A stretch of 20,114 nucleotides of DNA from Chara braunii. Taxonomy: Eukaryota; Streptophyta; Charophyceae; Charales; Characeae. Below the pieces are notes generated by a model, which was not told where the DNA came from, did not search any database, and saw only the letters and a list, made by a program, of their open reading frames with translations. Of the stretch, positions 8,691 through 16,400 are shown piece after piece. Made by a program: the position numbers and the translations under genes. Where the stretch lies: NCBI GenBank assembly GCA_003427395.1, contig BFEA01001247.1, positions 61,930-82,043 of the forward strand, read 5' to 3'. Within the stretch, counting starts at the first letter, position 1. Each line of letters starts with the position of its first letter.

Positions 8691-9104
8691 CGGGCCCAGT
8701 TCGGCTTATGTACTCTACCGGGCCCTTCCCACAAGTGTGTGTCCCCGGCCTCGAGTGCACCGAGGGTGCCAAACACTCGCAGCGCCTTGGTACCGTGGCT
8801 TCGCCCGGGCCTGATTGGGCCTCCGAAAAGGCCCCGGTGGAAAGGGCCTTCCTATCGGGAACCGGGCCCTTTACAGCACCCCTGTACCGAGCCTACTTCC
8901 GGGCCTATCCCAGGCCGCCCGAGCCTAAGTGGTCCCAACGCAGTAGCGGTACCGCTCTTAGGGGAAATTCCAGTCAGGCCCCGTAAGTGAAAACTGGTCC
9001 CGTCATTCAATTGGACCCAGGCAGACCCCGCGTCCTAGCGGGACCGGCCCTTCGGGGAAAAATCAACCAGCCCAATGGGCCCCTTGCCCGTAGTGTCATC
9101 CTCC
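8691..9104. other. GGGCC-rich spacer
   Basis: No gene. The words GGGCC and GGCCC are very frequent. A perfect 7-bp hairpin, AAGGCCC (8828-8834) with GGGCCTT (8844-8850), is present. The stretch could belong to the body of the possible LTR whose edge lies near 9384, but no partner LTR is in the window. Confidence 0.4.
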
Positions 9105-9310
9105 GTCATGGTTGGTGAGTCCCGGTCGGATAAAGTAGCCTCCTTGATCGCAGCATAGGCCTGCCCCACGGTCGGTGAGTTTGGGCTAGGTAAAAATAAG
9201 CAAGGATGCTGTCGCCCCGTTCTTCGGAGTGTCGTCCCGCCGCGTGGTCGGTAAACGTCGGTTGTCGGTCTGCCTCATGGTCGGTGAATCCCGGCCAGGT
9301 AGAATACTGT
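9105..9310. repeat. Diverged repeat around GGTCGGTGAGTCCCGG
   Basis: The core G(T/C)CGGTGA(G/A)T, usually preceded by CATG or CACG, occurs at about 9111, 9171, 9247 (variant GTAAACG) and 9280. Three of the four are followed by a GG..GGTA-like word and an A-rich stretch. Spacings are 60, 76 and 33 bp, so this is an irregular, old tandem repeat. Confidence 0.6.
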
Positions 9311-9334
9311 CGAGTGAGGGTCTCATTGCGTGCC

Positions 9335-9396
9335 CTTATAAAGGAAGTAAAGGGCGGCGTAGTATTGGAGCCGCCCGGCAGCAGCCCCCCCCCCCA
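9335..9396 (-). promoter_or_regulatory. Possible LTR edge: polypurine tract and TATA-like box
   Basis: Read on the minus strand, downstream of the pol remnant, AGAAT is followed by eleven G (9395-9385) and then CTGCTGCC. This has the shape of a polypurine tract followed by an LTR starting TG at 9383. About 40 bases farther on is TTTATAAG (9342-9335), a TATA-like box. The plus strand also reads TATAAA at 9337-9342, so direction is ambiguous. No second LTR copy or primer-binding site is visible in the window. A plain poly-C run is the alternative. Confidence 0.3.
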
Positions 9397-9661
9397 TTCT
9401 CGACGTCCTCGGCGAGCGAATCTTGGCAGTTGAAGGGAGAAAGAATGTGGAAGATCGATGACTCCTAATCTCTACCCATCAACCCAAGATCATGCTCCTT
9501 ATCCTGCTCGGACGCCTTTCTTTTGTTTTTCCTTCTTGCCTGACTTTCCCTTAGTCTCGTTCTTTTTGACCCCTAAACGTTTGTCTGCTGGAGTGTGTCT
9601 ATCATGTCGGCGGTGCTTGTTTTTTGTTTTTTCTAGCGTTAGGGCATTTCTGATGACTATT
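9397..9661. other. Gene-free stretch after pol remnant
   Basis: T- and C-rich on the plus strand. On the minus strand it lies between the probable end of the pol tail (TAA at 9662-9664) and the possible polypurine tract, as expected for the 3' untranslated region of an LTR retrotransposon. Confidence 0.4.
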
Positions 9662-10527
9662 TTATCCTTCCTCTTCTTCTCCTTTTTTGTCGCCCCAATT
9701 TTTCGATTCGGACTTCCTTTTCTTGGTGTGTTTCCGTTGGGTATGTCGGACCCTTAGCAGTTTGTCTTGTGTCCTTTTTGAAGATCGTCTAGAGGACTCC
9801 GCTACTTGAGGAGTGGGTTGTGTCGTAGGCTCTTCTATGTGTCGATTAGAGGACTCCCCTACTTCGGAGGTGGTTGGTGCCGTGGTTTCTTCTAAGGGTT
9901 CATCGTTCTTCTTACCTTTTTCTTTGTGCCTATGGACCTCATTGGTCTGCTTGACTTTTCCCGTACGTGGAATAGCCTCTTTTCGGTCTTTAATACTTTA
10001 AGGCGGGCTCCAGACACCGGTTCCTTCCATCTTGTGCCGTCTAATTCCTCTATCAAGTAGGCTCCGCCTTCTAGTATTTTGACCACTCTGTAGGGCCCCA
10101 TCCATCTGTTTGCTAGCTTCCCTGTCCATGTTGTCTCTAATGTGGAGTCATAGAGCAGGACTAGGTTCCCCGTTGGTATCCCTTCTTGTCTGACCGGAAG
10201 ATTTATGTCCCATCTTTCCTTGTTTTTTCCTCTCTGGATCTTTAGCCTATCTATGGTGTCTAGGATACTATCCTCAAGAGTTTCGGCTATTTGTTTGATT
10301 TTTGCGGCCAGCAACTGTTCCCTAGTGAAGATTTCTTCTCAGTCAATCGTCTGCCAAGAGTTGATATGAAATTCTATAGGTAAGGGACAATGGCGTCCAA
10401 ACCATAACGTGTAGTGCGGGTATCCTGTAGTTAAGCGAACTGTAATATTATCTGCCCAGACGACGAATTTTAAATATTTCGGCCATTTTTTCTCCTTCCC
10501 TTCGCACCATTTTGCGAGCGCGTTGAA
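9662..10527 (-). pseudogene. Ty3/gypsy pol 3' end: integrase fragment
   Basis: Reading on the minus strand from about 10527: ALAKWC, KWPKYLKFVVWADN, TTGYPHYTLWFGR and LPIEF are the segment just after the catalytic core of a gypsy integrase. The phrasing is close to fungal elements. Then come LAAKIKQIAETLEDSILDTI and the GPY/F domain (RWMGPYRVVKILEGGAYLIEE), with ELDGTRWKEPVSGARLKVL closing it. An in-frame TGA lies at 10339-10341, at a place where tryptophan would fit. The main frame stops at TAG 9892. A second frame, reached by a one-base shift around 9950, continues a Ser/Thr/Glu- then Lys-rich tail to TAA 9662-9664, so the tail is probably original. The D-D-35-E residues, zinc finger, RNase H and reverse transcriptase are absent. 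A broken, inactive copy. Confidence 0.85.
9788..9900. repeat. 57-bp tandem duplication in the pol tail
   Basis: AGAGGACTCC-GCTACTT at 9791 recurs at 9848 (AGAGGACTCC-CCTACTT), followed in both by GAGG- or GGAGG-type and GTTG(T/G)-type words. The 57-bp spacing is 19 codons, so the duplication keeps frame in the minus-strand tail, where it gives repeated EVGESS / QVAESS segments. Confidence 0.7.
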
Positions 10528-10765
10528 GCCGCATCGGGTTCTGCCTTGCTGTGAGCGTTGTGCAAAACAGGTGCCAACCTTGTTCAGACAAGACGACCGT
10601 CCCGACCAATTTCACCCTTGCTTCCGCAATCTCCTCCCATCCTTCCTCTTCCCTTAGCGGGTTTCAAACACGCTCTATCCATAGGTACGATAGGTCGGGC
10701 ACAAGTTCAGATCCTACCCAGTCACACGTGGTTCCTCTCCACTCATGATCTGCTGGTATGGACAT
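10448..10765 (-). pseudogene. Truncated ORF B2, second downstream copy of the unknown family
   Basis: An ATG at 10765-10763 opens a frame (MSIPADHEWRGTTCDW) that reaches SYLWIERV, an in-frame TGA (10664-10666), then WEEIAEARVKLVGTVVLSEQ. VKLVGTVVLSEQ lines up with VKARGWVYVSQE of B1, and LWIERV with LWIKTI of B1. The frame remains open to 10448, but from about 10527 the integrase occupies the other frame and is the better match, so the true B2 segment probably ends near 10530. B2 starts 140 bp after the end of B1. The second half of the family protein is missing. Confidence 0.4.
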
Positions 10766-10904
10766 TTCTACTCCCCTCCAGCCCGTCTTGGTTCTCATCC
10801 CTTAGGTGTGCAGTCCCACAGCTTGCGCTCCCAAGCCATTGCTTCCTACCTGCACATAGTTGACAGCCCATTCCCGGGTAAGCCCCTTCCCCCTTTCAGA
10901 AGTC

Positions 10905-11828
10905 TCAGTCCTCTATCTCATCCCCTTCCTCATCATCACTGAAATCCCCTTCTTCGTCTGAGAACAGGTCTTTCACCCCCTCCAAGAAGGTTTCCCCTGC
11001 CGCCACATTCCGGTAAACTATCTACCAATGCACCGGACTGGGAACAAAGATTTCATCCGTGCCGAGGAGGTTTAATACCTCAGTTAATTCTTCCGCCCAG
11101 TTCCCTTCAAACGGCCCCGGTTCCACCGATAGTCTAAAGAAGTCTTGTCTAGCACATTGGTACAGCCTCAGGCGCGTCATCGACCGGCATATCCATTCCA
11201 ATCTATCCCTGGTCCCAAAGACTGCATCCACCAAAAACGGGGGTAGCACGCATCTCATCGTCCTAAGGGGGCGTCTCATATTTTTCCGGTCTCCGAGTTC
11301 CACTCGCACCTCCATCTTTTCCATCTCCATTTTCGCCCGCTGACATGCCGCCCATACCACTTCCCGTTCCGCTTGCTTAAACAACTGATCTGGTGTCGTG
11401 CCCAATACTAGTCTCACTACCATTGCATTTTCCATTTCCTGAGATACGTAGACCCATCCTCGAGCTTTCACCGTTCTCCGGAATTATAGGTCCATCAGGC
11501 TGGGTGAAAGTCTTGTCCGGCTGACCTTAGTCCAGATTGTCTTTATCCAGAGGAACGCGTCCTTCTCGTCCAGCACCACGGTTTCATAAGCTGGCTCTAC
11601 GTCCGTCCACGTTCCTTCTTCCGGGAGGACGACAGATACCCCTTCTCTTACATCTATGGGCATTTCCGGACCGCTAGAGTAGACAGGGGGTGACAACCAT
11701 CGCGCCATCTTGTTTTTCCGGCGCCTATCCTGTTTCCACATGAGAGCACCACACGGCCCCTCATGGTCAGATTGCCTCCCGCCTAGATGAGAATTATTTT
11801 CAGACCCCTCCCTAGGTCTCCTCAGCAT
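10905..11828 (-). pseudogene. Decayed ORF B1 of the unknown repeated family
   Basis: A single frame of 308 codons runs from ATG 11828-11826 to TGA 10905-10907, broken by in-frame TAA (11484-11486) and TAG (11022-11024) but without frameshift. An internal methionine near PEMPIDVREGVSVVLPEE is a possible alternative start. Landmarks in order: KDAFLWIKTIWTK; VKARGWVYVSQEMENAMVV; EREVVWAACQRAKMEMEKM, a likely helix; MRCVLPPFLVDAVFGTRDRL, which aligns with A2; NWAEELTEVLNLL; and an acidic tail (DLFSDEEGDFSDDEEGD). The tail and the following TGA-GA(C)-Leu/Phe context resemble the end of A2. Relative to the gypsy remnant it lies upstream on the same strand, where gag or the start of pol would be, but it resembles neither. 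Function unknown. Confidence 0.6.
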
Positions 11829-13005
11829 TTCCTACCTATGTCCCAGATGTCGTCACCCCATCATACCCTCGATCGGTCACCCTCAGCCAGCATTCCTTTT
11901 TCTTGGTTTCATTTCCTTCTGACTCTTATCCAGCCTTTATCATCATGTTCTCTCACTCGTGTGGACTTAGACTTGGAGGTGAGAATAGACTCAGAAGCTC
12001 AACCCCCATCCAACATACATCAGGCAACTTTACAGAGGGAGGCATAAAAAGCAAAATTCAGGCAAACGTCGTACACAGGTCGATCATCTCCTCACCGACC
12101 TTCTCCCCGGAAATGGTCTCTCCACTGTTACCATCGACAGAGTTTTATCCCATATCTCAAGCACAGCTCAACCGTCGCGAGCGCGGTACCCAGACTCCGG
12201 TGGGGGGCCACCCTCACCTTCTTGCCCAGAATACCCCATCCCGACTTGCCGCTCGTGTGCCCACCGTTAATCTTGGGAATCACCCCTCACATCTCGATAG
12301 GGCCATTGGAGCCAGCCGTCCAGGCACTCACTTCCATCGGTCCGATTAGGAACAGCCTACCCCAAACCAAGCTACGAGAAGCTATTAATCGTCCCCGAGG
12401 CTCCGTTTGTGCCCGCATGTAGTGGTACTCCCTCCGCCTGCCAACAGGCTAAGCCCCGCCTGAGGAGATTTCACACCCCGCCCGGCAGAGCATCGAACCA
12501 AAGCTCGTCACCGCTCGAACGAGAATGCTACTAATCAACCGACGTGACAAACTCCCGTCCGACAGCTTGGTGGCCTGACCTCCACACACGAACCCACGAC
12601 AGTCTACAAAAGCGAGCGACATTTGGCAATCCGCACCGGCCGGTGCAGACCCCTTCTTTCCTTCCAAATGGCAGGACGTTCGAATCCCCGTCACGCATTC
12701 ACAAGTCCCAAGTGGGACACACATAAAACAAGGGCCTTTCCCGTGGTGCTCCCAGCGCTTCCTACCCAAAACTCACAAATTTTCTCTCAGGACAGTGCGT
12801 ATCAATCGCCCCTAGCTTCCATACATAGTGCCCGGTTCCTTTTCGTGAGCATCTTCAAAGGTGAGCGAGTTTTCCCTTGGAGTCTAGCAACTCCCTTCAT
12901 TCCCCTTATCTTCACTTCATGTGTCCGTTCAAAAGGCAGGATTGTTCCTTCTCGATTACCTTTTGTGTTCATATGAGGTTCCTTCAAACATTTAAGTGCG
13001 GTGCA
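11829..13005. other. Gene-free stretch
   Basis: Open frames of 66-148 codons exist on both strands, but none shows a domain, and they overlap one another. On the minus strand the first few hundred bases are the upstream flank of B1. The word GTCG-ACA-CAGGTCGAT near 12068 loosely resembles GTCGATCATAGGTCGAT near 6178 upstream of A1. This is too short to prove shared promoters. Confidence 0.45.
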
Positions 13006-13260
13006 TGGAGCCCGCTGGGCTCCAAAGAAGAGGAGAAAGCACCCGTGACGGTCTGATCGCTCCGTCGCGGGATTTTCATTGGGATCCGGACTGGCCCGGA
13101 ATCCCAACCGCCTGCCAGGTAACCGGAGCCCTTCTTTCACACGAAGAGGAAGGATCGACCTGCGGCTTGCCCAAGGCTTCCCCGGTCTGACGAACATCAG
13201 ACCGAGAGAAGGAGGACTAGAGTCACCTCCAAAAGAGATGGTTGATTGTGTGTGCAGCAT
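12802..13260 (-). CDS. Unrecognised 152-codon open frame, probably not a gene
   Basis: This is the longest uninterrupted minus-strand frame in the region: ATG at 13260-13258, stop at 12802-12804. The product is rich in Arg, Gly, Pro and Lys (for example RVKEGLRLPGRRLGFRASPD), without membrane segments or known motifs. The wording gave me a vague sense of having seen similar conceptual proteins, but I cannot place it. About half of it lies over strong hairpins (13006-13204) that dictate the codons on both arms, which argues for structured non-coding DNA rather than protein selection. The absence of internal stops sets it apart from the decayed A and B frames. Confidence 0.2.
   Translation of the reverse strand: MLHTQSTISFGGDSSPPSLGLMFVRPGKPWASRRSILPLRVKEGLRLPGRRLGFRASPDPNENPATERSDRHGCFLLFFGAQRAPCTALKCLKEPHMNTKGNREGTILPFERTHEVKIRGMKGVARLQGKTRSPLKMLTKRNRALCMEARGD
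13006..13204. other. Second hairpin cluster
   Basis: Four stems lie in 200 bp. TGGAGCCC (13006-13013) pairs with GGGCTCCA (13017-13024). CCCGTGACGG (13042-13051) pairs with 13062-13071 with one mismatch. TGGGATCCGG (13080-13089) pairs with 13096-13106 with one bulge. CGGTCTGA (13183-13190) pairs perfectly with TCAGACCG (13197-13204). The style is the same as at 856-1469 (different sequences, small loops), but the DNA is more GC-rich. This could be a structured RNA gene or an organelle- or intron-derived insert; I see no diagnostic motif such as a group II domain V. Confidence 0.65.
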
Positions 13261-13445
13261 GCATGTTATACCTCCAGGCCTGGCCTTGCCATGCGCCCAG
13301 CCGCCCTCACATCTGCTTCACTCAAAGGAATAGAGCATGCACAAGTCCATATCCCTTATCTTCAGTTATGTACATGGTCATACGTCGGGCGCCCCCCTCG
13401 AGATCGTCAGGGTCAGTTTAACCCATACCCGGCATCTCCACCATT
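13205..13445. other. Left flank of the satellite array
   Basis: Unique-looking sequence with no gene. The transition into the satellite is sharp near 13446, just after CATCTCCACCATTTTAG. Confidence 0.5.
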
Positions 13446-16400
13446 TTAGGGCGGCGGTTACGACCCGCCGCTCTAGGGGCCAAAGATTATAAATGGGGTT
13501 GGATTCTCACTTAAGGGGGGTCATATTAATTTCGGGGTGCCAATAATACCCTGTCCGTTCTGACCCACCGCTATAGGGGTCCAAAATATTTAAAGGGGTC
13601 GGATTCTCACTTAAGGGGGGTCAAATTAATTTCGGGGTGCCAAGAATGCCCTCGCGGTTAGGACACACCGTTATAGGGGTCCAAAAATTAGAAAGGGGGT
13701 CGGATTCTCACTTAAGGGGGGTCAAATTAATTTTTGGGTGCCAAGAATGCCCTCGCAGTTACGAGGCGCCGCTAGAGGGGTCCAAACATTTTAAAGGGGG
13801 TTGGATTCTCACTAGAGTTTCGGGGTGCAAGGAATGACCTGGCGATTGTGACCCACCGCTTTAGGGGTCCAAAAATTACAAAGGGGGTCGGATTCTCACT
13901 CAAGGGGGTTCAAATTAATTTCGGGGTGCCAAGAATGCCCTCGCCGTTATGACCCACCACTATAGAGGTCCAAATATTTTAAAGGGGGTCGGATGATCAC
14001 TTAAGTGGGCTAAAATTAATTTCGGGGTGCCAAGAATGCCCTAACGGTTAGGACCCACCGCTCTAGGGGTCCAAAGAATTTAATTGGGCTCGGATTCTTA
14101 CTTCAGGGCGGTCAAATTAATTTCTGGGTGCCAAGAATGCTCTGGCCATTAGGACCCTCCGCTCTAGGGGTCCAAAAATTATACAGGGGTCAGACTCTCA
14201 CCTAAGGGGGGTGAAATTTATTTCGGGGTGCAAAGAAAAGCCAAGGGGGTAAGGACCCACCGCTTTAGGTGTCCAAAAATTATAAAGGGGGTCGGATTGT
14301 CACTTAAGGGGGGTAAAATTAATTTCGTGGTGCGAAGAATAGCCTGGGGGTTAGGACCTACCGTGAAAGGGGTCCAAAAATTATAAAGGGAGTCGGATTT
14401 CAAATTAAGGGGGGTCAAATTAATTTCAGGGTGCGAAGAAAAGCCTGTGAGTTACGACCCACCGCTCTAAGGGTCCAAACATTACAAAGGGGGTCGGATT
14501 TCAACTTAAGGGGAGTCAAATTAATTTTGGGGTGCAAAAATACCGTGGCGGTTGGGACCCACCGCTAAAGGGGTTTAACAATTATAAAGGAGGTCGGATT
14601 CTCACCTAAGTGGGGTCAAATTAATTTCGGGGTGCGAAGAATAGCCTGGGAATTAAGACCCATCGCTAAAGGGGTCCAAAATTTATAAAGGGGGTCGGAT
14701 TTTAACTTCAGGGCGGTGAAATTAATTTCGGGTGCCAAGAATACCCTGGCGGTTAGCACCCACCGCTATAGGGGTCCAAAAATTATAAAGGGGGTCGGAT
14801 TCTCACTTAAGGGGGGTAAAATGAATTTCGGGGTGCCAAGAATGCCCTGGCCGTTAGGACCCACCGCTATAGAAGTCCAAATATTATAAAGGGGCTCGGA
14901 TTGTCACTTAAGGGAGGTCAAACTTATTTTGGGGTGCCAAGAATGCCCTGGTGGTTAGGACCCACCGCTCTAGGGGTCCAAAAATTAAAGAGGGGGTCGG
15001 ATTCTCACTTCAGGGGGGTCAAACTGATTTCGTGAGCGAAGAAAAGCCTGGGTTTAGGACCCACCGCTGTAGGGGTCCAAAAATTATAAAGGGGGTCGGA
15101 TTCCAACTTAAGGGAGGTCAAATTAATTTCGGGGTGCCAAAAATGGCCAGGCCGTTTGGACCCACCGGTCTAGGGGTCCGAAAATGATACAGGGCGTTGG
15201 ATTCTCACTTAAGGGGAGTCAAATTAATGTCGGGGTTCGAAGAAAAGCCTGGGGGTTCGGACACACCGCTAAAGGGGTTCAAAAATTATAAAGGGGGTCG
15301 GATTCTCACCTAAGGGGGGTCAAATTAGTTTCGGGTTGCGAAGAATAGCCTGGGGGTTAGGACACACGGCTAAAGGGCTCCAAAAATTATAAAGGGGGTC
15401 GGATTTCATCTTAAGGGGGGTCAAATTAATTTCGGGGTGCCTAGAATACCCTGGCTGTTAGCACCCACCGCTAAAGGGGTCCAAAAATTATAAAGGGGTA
15501 CGGATTGTCACTTAAGGGGGGTCAAATTAATTTTGGGGTGCCAAGAATACCCTGTCGGTTCTGACCCACCACTAAAGGGTCAAAAATTGTAAAGGCGGTC
15601 GGATTCTTACTTAAGAGTGGTCAAATTTATTTCGGGGTGCCAAGAATTCCCAGGCCGTTAGGACCCACCGCTCTAGGGGTCCAAAAATTATAAAGGGGGT
15701 CGGATTCTCACTTAAGGGGGGGTCAAATTCATTTCGGGTTGGCAAGAATGCCCTGGCGGTTAGGACTCACCGCTTTAGGGGTCCAAAAATTATGAAAGGG
15801 GTCGGATTCTCACGTAAGGGGGGTCAAATTAATTTCGGGGTGCCAAGAATGCCCTGGAGATTAGGACCCACGGCTAAAGAGGTCCAAAAATTATAAAAGG
15901 GGTCGGATTCTCACTTAAGGGGGGTGAAAGTAATTTCGGGGTGCGAAGAATGACGGTGGGGTTCTTACCCACCGCTATAGGGATCCAAAAATTATAAAGG
16001 GGGCCGGATTCTAACTCAAGGGCAGTCAAATTAATTTTTTGGTGCGAAGAAAGGTGTGGGGGTTAGGACCCACCGCTTCAGGGCTCCAAAAAATATAAAG
16101 GGGGTCGGATTCCGACTTAAGGGAGGTCAAATTAATTTCGGAGTGCTAAGAATAGCCTGGGGGTTAAGACCCAGTGCTACAGGGATCCAAAAATTATAAA
16201 GGGGGCCAGATTTCAACTTAAGGAAGGTGAAATTAATTTCGGGGTGCCAAGAATACCTTGGCGGTTACGACCCACCGCTAAAGGGGTTCAGAAATTATAA
16301 AGGGGGTCGGATTCTCACCGAAGGGGGGTCAAATTCATTTCGGGTTGGCAAGAATAGCCTGGGGGTTAGGACCCACTGCTAAAGGCGTCCAAAAATTATA

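Noticed and set aside
2133-10765. TGA as a Trp codon for the whole genome
   Set aside because: TAG and TAA stops also interrupt the same frames, and TGG is used freely for Trp, so mutational decay is simpler; kept only as a testable alternative.
12640-12700. GTTCGAATCC near 12678, identical to a tRNA B-box
   Set aside because: The flanking bases cannot form the 5-bp T stem, and no acceptor stem, D arm or anticodon arm is found upstream.
12449-12769. 106-codon Cys-containing minus-strand frame
   Set aside because: Cys spacing does not fit a zinc-finger pattern, and frames on the other strand are equally open.
14218-14418. Open frames of about 66-78 codons inside the satellite (also 13637-13837, 14951-15187)
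   Set aside because: They cover two monomers only by chance loss of stops; a 101-bp unit cannot maintain a frame.
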